A stretch of 64,000 bases of DNA from VRUE01 sp963703895 (lineage in GTDB: Bacteria; Actinomycetota; Thermoleophilia; Solirubrobacterales; 70-9). Where the stretch lies: assembly GCA_963703895.1 (NCBI GenBank), contig CAVPFX010000002.1, positions 682,001 through 746,000 of the forward strand. The letters are read 5' to 3'. The notes under the pieces were generated by a model that was not told the origin of the DNA, ran no database searches, and worked only from the letters and a program-made list of their open reading frames with translations. Numbering within the stretch: the stretch's first letter is position 1; every line of letters starts with the position of its first letter. Position numbers and translations under genes: made by a program. Shown here piece after piece: positions 24,941 to 33,595 of the stretch.

Positions 24941-25648
24941 ATGGCTGAGACCGCGAACGGCACCGTTCTGGTCGTCGACGACGAGCCGACGATCGTCGAG
25001 GTCGTCGCCCGCTACATGGAGCGGGCGGGCTACGCGACGCTGCAGGCCGCAGATGGTCCCGAGGCGCTGCGGATCGCCGAGGAGGGCGCCCCCGACTTGA
25101 TCGTGCTCGACCTGATGCTGCCCGGCATCGACGGCCTCGAGGTGATGCGGCGGCTGCACGAGCGCCCCGGCCCGCCGGTGCCGGTGATCCTGCTCACCGC
25201 GCGCGGCGAGGAGTCCGACCGCCTGGCTGGCCTGCGGCGCGGCGCCGATGACTACGTGGTCAAGCCGTTCTCGCCGGCCGAGCTGGTCGCTCGGGTCGAC
25301 GCGGTGTTGCGTCGGGTCGCGCCGACCGAGGCAGGGGAGGAGGCGCCGCCGCCGATCGAGGTCGGGGCGCTCCGCATCGACCCTTCGATGCGGACGGTGA
25401 CGCTCGACGGCAAGGAAATCTCGCTGACCCAGCGTGAGTTCGACCTGCTCGCCTACCTCGCTGCCCATCCCGGCCAGGTCTTCTCCCGCGACCAGCTGAT
25501 GGAAGCGGTTTGGGGCTTCCCCTTCTTCAACGACACCAGCACCGTCACCGTCCACGTCCGCCGCCTGCGCGCCAAGCTCGGTGACGACCCCGCCGAGCCC
25601 CGCTTCATCGAGACGGTGTGGGGCGTCGGCTACAGGTTGCGACCGTGA
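24941..25648 (+). CDS. OmpR/PhoB-family response regulator
   Basis: A 235-residue protein. Receiver: VLVVDDEPTIVEVV (acidic pocket), IVLDLMLPGIDGLEVM with phospho-acceptor Asp57, LLTARGEE (Thr switch) and DDYVVKPFSPAEL (Lys108). The C-terminal ~100 residues are a Trans_reg_C winged helix (LTQREFDLLAYLAAHPGQVFSRDQL ... VTVHVRRLRAKLG). The start ATG 24941 lacks a clear Shine-Dalgarno. The sensor kinase starts 32 bases after its stop. Target genes unknown; the DipZ gene 58 bp upstream in the same direction is a candidate or an operon partner. Confidence 0.94.
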   Translation: MAETANGTVLVVDDEPTIVEVVARYMERAGYATLQAADGPEALRIAEEGAPDLIVLDLMLPGIDGLEVMRRLHERPGPPVPVILLTARGEESDRLAGLRRGADDYVVKPFSPAELVARVDAVLRRVAPTEAGEEAPPPIEVGALRIDPSMRTVTLDGKEISLTQREFDLLAYLAAHPGQVFSRDQLMEAVWGFPFFNDTSTVTVHVRRLRAKLGDDPAEPRFIETVWGVGYRLRP

Positions 25649-25679
25649 GCTCGCCCAGCAGAGACCTTGGGGCAAGGCG

Positions 25680-26531
25680 ATGAAGCGCGCCGTGGTCATC
25701 GCCATCGCCGCTTTCCTTGCCGGCGCTGCCGCGGTGACCGTGCCGCACTGGATGGGCCTGACCCAGGTCGTGTTCGTCGCCCTCGCTCTCATCGGCGCGG
25801 CCCTCGCCGCCGCGCTCGCGGTGCGCCTGGCGATGGAGGAGCGCTCGCGCCGCCAGATCGAGGACGCCCGTCGCCAGATGGTCGCTGCCGTCTCGCACGA
25901 CCTGCGCACGCCGCTCGCCTCGCTGCGCCTCCTGGTCGAGGCGATCGACGATGGCGTCGCGACGGGGGAGACCCGTGAGCGTTACCTGCGGGAGATGCGC
26001 ACCCATGTGGAGGCGTTGACCACGCTGATCGACGACCTCTTCGAGCTCTCGCGGATCGAGGCGGGGGAGATCTCCTGGACGATGGAGCGGATCGAGCTGG
26101 GTCAGCTGATCGGCGACACCGTCGCGGCGATGCGAGCGCCGGCCGAGGCGCGCGGCGTCGTCCTCGCTGCCGAGCTGCCGGCGGACGAGGTGCTGGCTCG
26201 GGCCAACGCCGAGAAGGTGCAGCGGGTCCTGCTCAACCTGACCCAGAACGCGATCCGCCACACCCCCGCCGACGGCAGCGTCACAGTGCGGGCGCGAGCC
26301 GACTCAGGCGGCGTCGAGGTTGAGGTGGCCGACGATGGCGAGGGGGTCTCAGCGGCGGACGGGGAGCGGGTGTTCGAGGCCTTCTACCGCGGCGACGAGG
26401 CGCGCAGCGAGGATGGCGCCGGCCTCGGCCTGGCGATCTCGCGGGCGATCGTCGAGGCCCACGGCGGCCGCATCTGGCTAGAGAACGGCGCCCCCGGCAC
26501 CAGCGTCCACTTCACCCTCCGCCCCGCTTGA
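25680..26531 (+). CDS. Membrane sensor histidine kinase
   Basis: A 283-residue protein. Two hydrophobic segments (~residues 4-21 and 28-49) form a hairpin with almost no extracytoplasmic loop, so it probably senses within the membrane or through a partner. HisKA: AAVSHDLRTPLASL with His73. HATPase: NLTQNAIRHTP (N box), VADDGEGV (G1) and GAGLGLAISRAIVEAHGG (G2). The small size resembles intramembrane-sensing kinases of cell-envelope stress. Cognate to the response regulator just upstream. Confidence 0.93.
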   Translation: MKRAVVIAIAAFLAGAAAVTVPHWMGLTQVVFVALALIGAALAAALAVRLAMEERSRRQIEDARRQMVAAVSHDLRTPLASLRLLVEAIDDGVATGETRERYLREMRTHVEALTTLIDDLFELSRIEAGEISWTMERIELGQLIGDTVAAMRAPAEARGVVLAAELPADEVLARANAEKVQRVLLNLTQNAIRHTPADGSVTVRARADSGGVEVEVADDGEGVSAADGERVFEAFYRGDEARSEDGAGLGLAISRAIVEAHGGRIWLENGAPGTSVHFTLRPA

Positions 26532-26563
26532 TCTTGAAGCTCAGGGCGCGCGTCGCGTCCAGG

Positions 26564-26625
26564 GGCTGTTGGGGTCACTCCCCAGGAACTCCCGCGAAGC
26601 GGCCTGGGGAGTGACCCCAACAGCC
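26564..26625. repeat. 23-bp-arm perfect palindrome (REP-like or bidirectional terminator)
   Basis: Perfect inverted arms at 26564-26586 and 26603-26625 (core GTTGGGGTCACTCCCC) around a 16-base loop. It lies between the convergent kinase and acyl-CoA dehydrogenase genes. Stem length far exceeds a normal terminator and there is no U-tract. Confidence 0.7.
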
Positions 26626-26637
26626 TCGTGGTCTGAC

Positions 26638-27783
26638 CTAGCACCCCAGCTGGCGGGCGATCACCATCTGCTGCACCTCGTCGGTGCCCTCGCCGATGGT
26701 GAGGATCTTGGCGTCGCGGTAGAAGCGGCAGACCGGGTACTCCTCGATGAAGCCGTAGCCGCCATGGATCTGCACCGCCTCCTCGGTAGCCCGCACGGCG
26801 AGGCGGCCGGTGATCAGCTTCGCCTGGGCGGCGGTGAGGGTGAATGACTGACCCGCGTCCTTCTCCAAGGCGGCGCGCCAGGTGAGCAGGCGGGCGGCCT
26901 CGATCTGCGCCGAGAGGTCGGCGATCTTGGCCTGGATCGATTGGAATTTGGCGATCGCCTGGCCGAAGGCCTGGCGCTCCTTGGCGTAGGAGATCGCCTC
27001 ATCGAGGGCGCCCTGGGCGAGGCCCACACCCATCGCCGCGACGCCGATCCGGCCGCCGTCGAGGATGTGGAGAAAGTTCTTGAAACCGTCGCCGCGGCGG
27101 CCGAGCAAGTTGGCCTCCGGGATGCGGCAGTCCTCGAAGCTGAGCGGCCGCGTGTCGGAGGCGTTCCAGCCCATCTTGCGGTAGGGCTCGCCGGCCTCGT
27201 AGCCAGGCGTGCCGTTGGGCACGATCAAATTCGAGATCTCCTTGCGCCCGTTCGCCTCGCCGGTGACGGCGGTGATCGAGACACAGCCGGAGATGTCGGT
27301 CCCGGAGTTGGTGATGAACTGCTTGGCCCCGTTGACGACCCATTCTCCGCCATCGAGCTTGGCCGTCGTCCGCACGTTCCCCGCATCGGACCCGGCCTCC
27401 GGCTCGGTCAGCCCAAACGAGGCAAGCCTTTCCCCGGCGCAGAGCTGCGGCAGCCACTCGCTTTTCTGCTCATCCGATCCCCAGAGATAGATCGGCATCG
27501 TCCCCAGCGACGTGTGCGCCGCCATCGTGATGCAGACCGAGGAGTCAATCCGAGCCAGCTCTTCCACCGCCAGCACATAGCTGAGCGTGTCAGCCCCGCC
27601 CCCGCCGTACTCCTGCGGAAACGGAATCCCCATCAACCCCAAGCCCCCGAGCTTCTCGACGATCGCATAGGGAAAGCGCTTCTCGCGGTCCAACTCCTCC
27701 GCAACGGGCTTCACCTCCGCCAGCGCAAACTCCCGCACCGTGTCCCGCAACAACCTCTGCTCGTCAGTGAGATCGAAGTTCAT
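26638..27783 (-). CDS. Acyl-CoA dehydrogenase
   Basis: A 381-residue FAD flavoprotein that forms the 2,3-double bond of acyl-CoA and passes electrons to ETF. Signatures: FGLTEPEAGSDAGNVRTTA (substrate and flavin loop), KQFITNSGTDISG, GDGFKNFLHILDGGRIGVAAMGVG, QIHGGYGFIEEYPVCRFYRDAKI and IGEGTDEVQ, whose Glu365 aligns with the catalytic base of short/medium-chain enzymes. The ETF genes at 37441-39207 and ETF:quinone oxidoreductase at 39275 supply its acceptor chain. Last gene of the HxlR-aldehyde dehydrogenase-ACAD series on the minus strand, separated from the upstream gene by a large palindrome. Confidence 0.95.
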   Translation of the reverse strand: MNFDLTDEQRLLRDTVREFALAEVKPVAEELDREKRFPYAIVEKLGGLGLMGIPFPQEYGGGGADTLSYVLAVEELARIDSSVCITMAAHTSLGTMPIYLWGSDEQKSEWLPQLCAGERLASFGLTEPEAGSDAGNVRTTAKLDGGEWVVNGAKQFITNSGTDISGCVSITAVTGEANGRKEISNLIVPNGTPGYEAGEPYRKMGWNASDTRPLSFEDCRIPEANLLGRRGDGFKNFLHILDGGRIGVAAMGVGLAQGALDEAISYAKERQAFGQAIAKFQSIQAKIADLSAQIEAARLLTWRAALEKDAGQSFTLTAAQAKLITGRLAVRATEEAVQIHGGYGFIEEYPVCRFYRDAKILTIGEGTDEVQQMVIARQLGC

Positions 27784-27809
27784 CTCCGGGCAGCCTATTC
27801 GCCCCGTGA

Positions 27810-27931
27810 GGAGGGTTGGCGTGTCCCTCCCGCGCAGCGGCGTCCCCTTTTTCGCCCCACAGACATCCTCGGATGGCGGCCCAGTACGCAGGCGAAAAAC
27901 CCAGCAAGCGGGAGGGACACGCCAACCCTCC
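27810..27931. repeat. Nested palindrome with 24-bp arms (REP/BIME-like)
   Basis: Perfect inverted arms at 27810-27833 and 27908-27931 (core GGTTGGCGTGTCCCTCCC) enclose a second pair, TTTTTCGCC (27848-27856) and GGCGAAAAA (27891-27899). It fills the gap between the aldehyde dehydrogenase stop and the acyl-CoA dehydrogenase start, so it could terminate or process that mRNA. Confidence 0.72.
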
Positions 27932-27943
27932 CCGCCGCCACGC

Positions 27944-29380
27944 TTATAGCTGCAGCGACTTCACCTGCAGCAACTCCTCAATCGCATAGCGCCCGTTCTC
28001 ACGCCCATGCCCCGACTGCTTGTACCCGCCGAAGGGAGCGAGCGGGTTGAACGCCCCGCCATTGATCTCGATCTGCCCGGTACGAATTCGCTTGGCGACC
28101 GAGATCGCGCGGTCTTGGTCTGCGGACCAGACGCCGCCCGCAAGCCCGTAGTCGGTGTCGTTGGCGATCCGCACCGCGTCGTCCTCGCCGTCGTAGGGCT
28201 GGATCGCCAGCACCGGGCCGAAGATCTCCTCCTGGGCGATAGTCATCTCCGGCGTCACCTCGGAGAAGACCGTGGGGCGGACGAAGTAGCCCTTGTCGAG
28301 GCCATCGGGAGCAGCAGCGCCGCCGGTGATCAGCTTGGCGCCTTCGTTCTCGCCCTTCTCGATGTAGCCGCGCACGCGCTCGCGCTGGGTCTCGGAGACC
28401 AGCGGCCCGAGTCGGGTCGAGTCCTCGAAGGGGTCGCCCGGGGTAAAGGTCTCGGCCGCCTGGGCGGCAATTGCCTCGGCCTCGGCCAGCCGCTCGCGCG
28501 GCACCAGCATGCGGGTCAGGGCGCTGCAGGTCTGGCCCGAGTTGAGGTAGCACTTGCCGACTCCGTCGGGCACGGTCTTGCCCAGGTCGGCGTCGTCGAG
28601 GATCACGTTCGGCGACTTGCCGCCGAGCTCCATCGCGACCGGCTTCACCGTCGCCGACGCGAGCTCGGAGACGCGGCGGCCGGCGCGGGTCGAGCCGGTG
28701 AAGGAGACCATGTCGACGCCGGGGTGAGCGGCGATCGCCTCGCCGACGACCGGGCCGGTGCCGGTGACGAGATTGAAGACCCCGGCCGGCAGGCCGGCGG
28801 CCTCGATCACCTCGGCGAGGATGAAGGCGTTGAGCGGCACGATCTCGCTCGGCTTGAGCACGACGGTGCAGCCGGCGGCGAGGGCGGGGGCGACCTTGCA
28901 GGCGATCTGGTTGAGCGGGTAGTTCCAGGGGGTGATCGCGCCGAGCACGCCGACCGGCTCGCGCAGCACCCGCGAGTTGCCGATCTCCTCCTCCCAGCGC
29001 ACTTCCTCCATCAAGTTCGGCATCGCGCCGAACTGGGCGATCGGCAGTCCGGCCTGAATCATCCTGCTCAGAGTCAGCGGCATGCCGAGCTCCTGCGAGA
29101 TCGTCGCCGCGATCTCATCGGCACGCTCAGCAAGGCCGGCAGAGATCGCGCTCATGTAGCCGGCGCGCTCCTCGCGCGAGGCCTGCGACCAGGACTCGAA
29201 GGCATCGCGCGCCGCAACCACGGCGCGATCGGCGTCGGCCGCCGTGCAGGCCGGGATCGACCCCATCGTCTCCTCGCTGGTCGAGTTGACGACCACGAGC
29301 GTTCCGGAGGCCTCCGGCTCGACCCACTCGCCGCCGATAAAGACCTTGTCGCGCGCCTGGATCTCCGCCGCTGTCGCCAT
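27944..29380 (-). CDS. NAD(P)-dependent aldehyde dehydrogenase
   Basis: A 478-residue ALDH-superfamily enzyme, aldehyde to carboxylate. Signatures: GAITPWNYPLNQIACKVAPALAAG, VVLKPSEIVPL, VSFTGSTRAGRRV (nucleotide loop), VAMELGGKSPNVIL (general-base Glu), NSGQTCSALTRML (nucleophile Cys), and QEEIFGPVLAIQPYD. Start ATG 29380. It lies 42 bp after the HxlR regulator on the same strand, so is probably controlled by it. The exact substrate is not readable; aliphatic or aromatic aldehydes are typical. Confidence 0.94.
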   Translation of the reverse strand: MATAAEIQARDKVFIGGEWVEPEASGTLVVVNSTSEETMGSIPACTAADADRAVVAARDAFESWSQASREERAGYMSAISAGLAERADEIAATISQELGMPLTLSRMIQAGLPIAQFGAMPNLMEEVRWEEEIGNSRVLREPVGVLGAITPWNYPLNQIACKVAPALAAGCTVVLKPSEIVPLNAFILAEVIEAAGLPAGVFNLVTGTGPVVGEAIAAHPGVDMVSFTGSTRAGRRVSELASATVKPVAMELGGKSPNVILDDADLGKTVPDGVGKCYLNSGQTCSALTRMLVPRERLAEAEAIAAQAAETFTPGDPFEDSTRLGPLVSETQRERVRGYIEKGENEGAKLITGGAAAPDGLDKGYFVRPTVFSEVTPEMTIAQEEIFGPVLAIQPYDGEDDAVRIANDTDYGLAGGVWSADQDRAISVAKRIRTGQIEINGGAFNPLAPFGGYKQSGHGRENGRYAIEELLQVKSLQL

Positions 29381-29422
29381 CGTGTTCCTCCTAGTAGCTG
29401 GTTGCTGGCCGCACAGCCAAAG

Positions 29423-29911
29423 CTAGCGCGCCGCGACCGCCGCGGCATCCAGGTCCGCGGTTGCCAACCCCGGCCCGGGAACAGCGCGGGCGTCGCGGGC
29501 GCGCAGGACCTCGCCGCAGCTCTCGCAGATGCCGCGGTCGCTGACCGCGCCACCGCACTCCTTGTGGACGATCAGCATCGGCGGGCCGTCGGGGCTGGGG
29601 GAGTAGCGATCGCCCCAGTTGAGCAAGGCGATCAGGGCCGGCCAGAGGTCCAGCCCCTTCTCGGTGAGGAAGTACTCGTAGCGCTCCGGATTGCGCTGGT
29701 AGGGGCGGCGCTCGAGGATGTCCTCCTCGATCAGGCGCTGCAGTCGAGCGGAGAGCACGTTGCGCGCCACGCCCAGTGCCTTCTGTAGCTGATCGAAGCG
29801 GCGGTGGCCGTTCATCACGTCGCGCACGATCAGCAGCGACCAGCGCTCGCCGACCACTTCTAGAGACCTGGCGATCGAGCAGATCTGCCCCGGATAGTCG
29901 TTGCGCAGCAT
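29423..29911 (-). CDS. HxlR-family regulator with C-terminal Cys-rich segment
   Basis: ATG 29911 gives 162 residues; a GTG 18 bases upstream (29929) is also possible. The winged helix is CSIARSLEVVGERWSLLIVRDV, NGHRRFDQLQKALG, NVLSARLQRLIEEDILERR and EYFLTEKGLDL (split here). Residues ~115-140 add a CxxC-like set (HKECGGAVSDRGICESCGEVL) that could bind zinc or sense oxidants or aldehydes, common in HxlR proteins of this type. Two identical-type palindromes lie just upstream (29932-29990). It probably controls itself and the following aldehyde and acyl-CoA dehydrogenases. Confidence 0.9.
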   Translation of the reverse strand: MLRNDYPGQICSIARSLEVVGERWSLLIVRDVMNGHRRFDQLQKALGVARNVLSARLQRLIEEDILERRPYQRNPERYEYFLTEKGLDLWPALIALLNWGDRYSPSPDGPPMLIVHKECGGAVSDRGICESCGEVLRARDARAVPGPGLATADLDAAAVAAR

Positions 29912-29931
29912 AAAGTGATCTTGGCACACAG

Positions 29932-29990
29932 AGTTGCATCAAGCAACTAACTGGTTTAGGGTCGAGCTCAAGAGAGTTGCTTCAAGCAAC
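29932..29990. promoter_or_regulatory. Tandem HxlR operators GTTGC-WTCAA-GCAAC
   Basis: Site 1 (29932-29948) is AGTTGC-ATCAA-GCAACT; site 2 (29976-29990) is GTTGC-TTCAA-GCAAC. Centres are 43 bp apart, about four helical turns, placing both on one DNA face. Site 1 abuts the regulator's start. Binding by the adjacent HxlR protein is inferred. Confidence 0.6.
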
Positions 29991-30073
29991 CGAAGCCGTT
30001 GACTTCGTCTTTAGTGCCGGTATGCGGAACGAAAAGCGAAGTCAGGAGGAATGTCAAAACGGAGGGCAGTGAG

Positions 30074-30229
30074 ATGAGGCTGATCCCCAGACATAGGTAC
30101 CACCACCGCGCGAAGGCACCACGGATCTCGATCAGTCAGGCCGAGATCACCGCCGATTTGGTCTACCCGGCGAGTCCGCACTCGGTTCGTGAGCGCGGCC
30201 ACGCTCCGGCGCGCAGGGCGGGCCGTTGA
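30074..30229 (+). CDS. Possible small basic ORF
   Basis: A 51-codon ORF from ATG 30074 with GGAGGG 7 bases upstream, ending by a 4-bp TTGA overlap with the thioesterase start. The product is His/Arg-rich (MRLIPRHRYHHRAKAPRISI) with no recognisable domain. The good ribosome-binding site and overlap suggest translation, perhaps as a leader that couples to the thioesterase; codon use gives little support. Could be non-coding upstream region of the thioesterase. Confidence 0.3.
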   Translation: MRLIPRHRYHHRAKAPRISISQAEITADLVYPASPHSVRERGHAPARRAGR

Positions 30230-30789
30230 GCGCCGAGGGCGTGGCCGAGCAGGGCGGCGGCGCGGTCGAGGCGGCACTTGCCTTCGCCGAGTCGCGGCCC
30301 GAGCTCACCCGTCGCCGCGAGCTGGTCTGGCAGGACCCGGTGCCGACCGCTGCCGCCGGGGCGACGATGACCGGCATGGAGTACATGGAAGCGATCGTCG
30401 CCGGCGAGATGCCACCGCCGCCGATCGCGGTGACGATGCGGATGCGCCCGATCGAGCTCGGCGACGGCCGCGCCGTCTTCGAGGGCGAACCGGGCGAGGA
30501 GCACTACAACCCGATCGGCGTCGTCCACGGCGGCTACGCCGCGACCCTGCTCGACTCCGCTCTCGGCTGTGCCGTGCATACGACCCTGCCAGCCGGCGTT
30601 GGCTACACCTCGCTTGGCCTCGAGGCCAAGTACGTGCGCCCGATCACCCGCGACACCGGCCGCGTGCTCTGCGAGGCCAACGTGCTCTACCGCGGCCGCC
30701 GCCAAGCAACGGTCGAGGCCAACCTCACAGCGGCCGACAGCGGCAAGCTGCTCGCCCACGGCATCGCCACCTGCATGATCCTCTCCTAG
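30226..30789 (+). CDS. PaaI-family hotdog-fold thioesterase
   Basis: A 187-residue protein. Residues ~60-187 form a hotdog domain with HYNPIGVVHGGYAATLLDSALGCA (HGG active-site loop and helix), YTSLGLEAKYVRPI, and VLYRGRRQATVEANLT, matching acyl-CoA thioesterases of the PaaI/YdiI kind. It hydrolyses acyl-CoA to free acid and CoA. Start TTG 30226. Residues 1-50 are Ala/Glu-rich and outside the fold. The setting among ACAD, ALDH and thiolase genes fits a fatty or aromatic acyl-CoA pathway. Confidence 0.88.
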   Translation: MSAEGVAEQGGGAVEAALAFAESRPELTRRRELVWQDPVPTAAAGATMTGMEYMEAIVAGEMPPPPIAVTMRMRPIELGDGRAVFEGEPGEEHYNPIGVVHGGYAATLLDSALGCAVHTTLPAGVGYTSLGLEAKYVRPITRDTGRVLCEANVLYRGRRQATVEANLTAADSGKLLAHGIATCMILS

Positions 30790-30842
30790 CTCAGTGCAAC
30801 GCTTTTTCCGTCGCATGGACGGCTGACGCGTGCGCCATGGGG

Positions 30843-32280
30843 TTAGGAGGCGATGGAGCGCGCCAGCGCGGTGAGCAACCGCACTCCGTAGCCGCTGGCG
30901 TCGTTGCCGGTGTAGGGGCGGCCGACGTCCCAGGCGGTGCCGGCGATGTCGAGGTGGGCCCAGGGGGTCTCGCCAACGAATTCCTCGAGGAAGCCCGCGG
31001 CGGAGATCGTGCCCGCCTTGCGCTTCGCCGCGGCGTTGGTCAGGTCGGCGAAGGTGCCCTTCATCAGCGCCGTGTACTCGGCGTGGAGGGGAAGGCGCCA
31101 GACCAGCTCGCCGGTTTCCGTGCCGACCCCTTCGATCTGGCCGACCAGGCGGTCGTCGTTGCCGATCACCGCGGCGTAGGTGGACCCCAGCGCGATCATC
31201 ACCGCCCCGGTCAGCGTCGCGATGTCGACGACGCGATCGGCGCCCTGCTCGATCGCGTAGGCGAGCGCGTCGGCGAGGATCAGGCGCCCCTCGGCATCGG
31301 TGTTGTTGATCTCGACCGTCTTGCCGTTGTACTGGGTGATGATGTCGCCGGGCTTGATCGCGGTGCCGGAGGGCATGTTCTCGGTCGAGGGGATGACGGC
31401 GATCAGGTTGACTTTTAGCTCCAGCTCGGCGATCGCCCGCACCGCGCCTAGAACGGCGGCAGCGCCCGACATGTCCATCTTCATCTCGTGCATGCCGCCC
31501 GGCGTCTTCAGCGAGATGCCGCCGGTATCGAAGGTGACTCCCTTGCCGACGAAGCCGAGCGTCTCGCCGGAGCCGCCGTTTTCGTAGCGGAGCACGATCA
31601 GCTTCGGCTCCTCGGGGCCTCCTTGACTGACCGCGACCAGGCCGCCCATCTTCTTCTCGGCGATCTCCTCTCGTCCCAGCACGTCGACTTTCACCGCCGG
31701 GTGGGCGGAGGCGATCTCGCGGGCGCGCCGGCCCAGGTAGGAGGGGGTGGCCACATTGGACGGCAGGCTTTGAAGATCGCGGGCCTGGTTCTGCGCCTCG
31801 GCGCAGACGCGGGCAACCTCGGCCGCCTCGGCGACGCCCTCCGGCCCCAGCAGGGTCAGCTGGTCGAGTCCGGAAGGCTCCGGATCGTCCTCGTCCACGC
31901 TCTTGAACTGGTTGAAGTTGTAGGAGCCGAGGATCGTCCCGGTGACGATGCCCTCGGCGAGCGCACCTTGCTCGTCGCCGTCCGGGAGGACCCAAGCGAG
32001 CGAGCTCGCACTCAGCTTCACCGCCTCTTTCGCGACCAGGGCGGAAGCGATCCGCAGCCGCTCGGCGTCGAGCTCCTCGCGCTTGCCGAGGCCGGCCACC
32101 AGCACCCGGGCGGGCTGCTCGGGATGGATTGTCGTCAGCTTCTTGAAACCGCCCTTGGCGTCGGCGCCGCCGCGCGCGGCTGAGAGCTCGGCCGGCAGCT
32201 CCTCACCCTCGCAGAGGCCGATCGCGACGAGCTCGGCGTCGACGGCGGCGAGCTCGACTCTGGCTGACGGAGACCTTCAT
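30843..32280 (-). CDS. pepA: Leucyl aminopeptidase (M17), N-terminus frameshifted
   Basis: The open frame 30843-32105 (420 residues, GTG start) has the whole catalytic domain: FVGKGVTFDTGGISLK, MKMDMSGAAAVLG, NTDAEGRLILADAL and AGTAWDV give the two-zinc aminopeptidase site. M17 proteins have a further N-terminal domain, and upstream sequence encodes it: MKVS from ATG 32280, then one frame over VELAAVDAELVAIGLCEGEEL leading into KKLTTIHPEQPARVLVAGLGK. One extra base at about 32255-32270 would explain the break. Cytoplasmic peptide turnover. Either a sequencing error or a truncated but perhaps active enzyme. Confidence 0.88.
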
Positions 32281-32406
32281 CGAACTCGCGAGTCTATGAC
32301 GTTGCGCACGGCGGCTGGCCCAAGCCTCCCGCTATCGTCCCAAGCGTGGGCCAGGCGGCCCTGATCGAGCCGAGATCCGGCACAAACACTCAGAGAAAGG
32401 TCCCCG

Positions 32407-33591
32407 ATGCCCAGTTCAGTGATCCTCAGTACTGCGCGCACGCCCTTCGGCAAGATGGGCGGAACGCTCTCGTCCCTCGACGCCACCGACCTCGGCGGCC
32501 ACGCGATCAGCGCGGCGCTCGAGCGCTCCGGTGTCGCCCCCGACCAGGTCCAGCAGGTCGTCTTCGGCCAGGTCCTGCAGGCCGGCCAGGGCCAGATCCC
32601 CTCGCGCCAGGCCCAGATCAAGGGCGGCATCCCCAAGGAGGTGCCCTCGGAGACGATCAACAAGGTCTGCGCCTCGGGCATGCGCTCGCTCGGCATCGCC
32701 GACATGGCAATCCGCGCCGGCGACACCGACGTCGCCGTCACCGGCGGCATGGAGTCGATGAGCCAGGCCCCGCACCTGCTGCCGGGCGCCCGCTTCGGCT
32801 ACCGCATGGGCCACGTCGAGACGATCGACGCGATGGTCCACGACGGCCTCACCAACCCCTTCACCGAGAAGCAGATGATCAACGAGGCGAGCGAGGTCTC
32901 CAACGAGCTTGAGATCACCCGCGCCGACATGGACCGCTTCGCCGAGCGCTCGCACCGGCTCGCCGCCGAGGCGACCGACGCCGGCCGCCTCGCCGACGAG
33001 ATCGCCGGCGTCACGGTCAAGTCGCGCAAGGGCGAGCACACGATTGAGTCCGACGAGGCGATCCGCCCCGAGACCACGGTTGAGACCCTCGCCGGCCTGC
33101 GCGCGATCGGTGGCGACGACGCCACCCACACCGCCGGCAACGCTCCTGGTGTCAACGACGGCGCCGGCGCGATCGTGATCGCCTCCGAAGATTGGGCCGA
33201 AAAGGAAGGCCGCACGCCGCTGGCCCGCGTGCTCGCCTACGGCACCGTCGCCGACGACTTTCCTTACCTGGCGAAAACGCCGGCCAACGCCGCCAAGCAG
33301 GCGCTGGAGAAGATCGGCAAGACGCCCGAGGACGTCGACCTCTGGGAGATCAACGAGGCCTTTGCCTCGGTCGCGCTCAACTCGATGCGGATGCTCGGCG
33401 TCGGGGAGGACAACGTCAACGTCAACGGCGGCGCGATCGCGCTCGGTCACCCCATCGGCGCCTCCGGCGCCCGCATCATCGGCTCGCTGGTCCTCGAGCT
33501 GGGCCGGCGCGGCGGTGGCATCGGCGTCGCCGCGATCTGCAGCGGTGGCGGCCAGGGTGACGCGATCGTGATCGAGGTCGACGGCCAGTAA
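32407..33591 (+). CDS. Acetyl-CoA C-acetyltransferase (thiolase)
   Basis: A 394-residue biosynthetic/degradative thiolase. Nucleophile Cys88 in SETINKVCASGMRS; NGGAIALGHPIGASGAR carries the catalytic His; CSGGGQGDA holds the second catalytic Cys. NEAFASVALNSMRML is the standard NEAF motif. It condenses two acetyl-CoA or cleaves 3-ketoacyl-CoA. Start ATG 32407 with AGAAAGG upstream. Fits with the acyl-CoA dehydrogenase and ETF genes of this region. Confidence 0.95.
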   Translation: MPSSVILSTARTPFGKMGGTLSSLDATDLGGHAISAALERSGVAPDQVQQVVFGQVLQAGQGQIPSRQAQIKGGIPKEVPSETINKVCASGMRSLGIADMAIRAGDTDVAVTGGMESMSQAPHLLPGARFGYRMGHVETIDAMVHDGLTNPFTEKQMINEASEVSNELEITRADMDRFAERSHRLAAEATDAGRLADEIAGVTVKSRKGEHTIESDEAIRPETTVETLAGLRAIGGDDATHTAGNAPGVNDGAGAIVIASEDWAEKEGRTPLARVLAYGTVADDFPYLAKTPANAAKQALEKIGKTPEDVDLWEINEAFASVALNSMRMLGVGEDNVNVNGGAIALGHPIGASGARIIGSLVLELGRRGGGIGVAAICSGGGQGDAIVIEVDGQ

Positions 33592-33595
33592 TCCG

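Noticed and set aside
22987..24963. Long minus-strand open frame opposite the DipZ-like gene
   Set aside because: Shadow of a multi-domain protein whose Cys motifs and membrane helices are clear on the plus strand.
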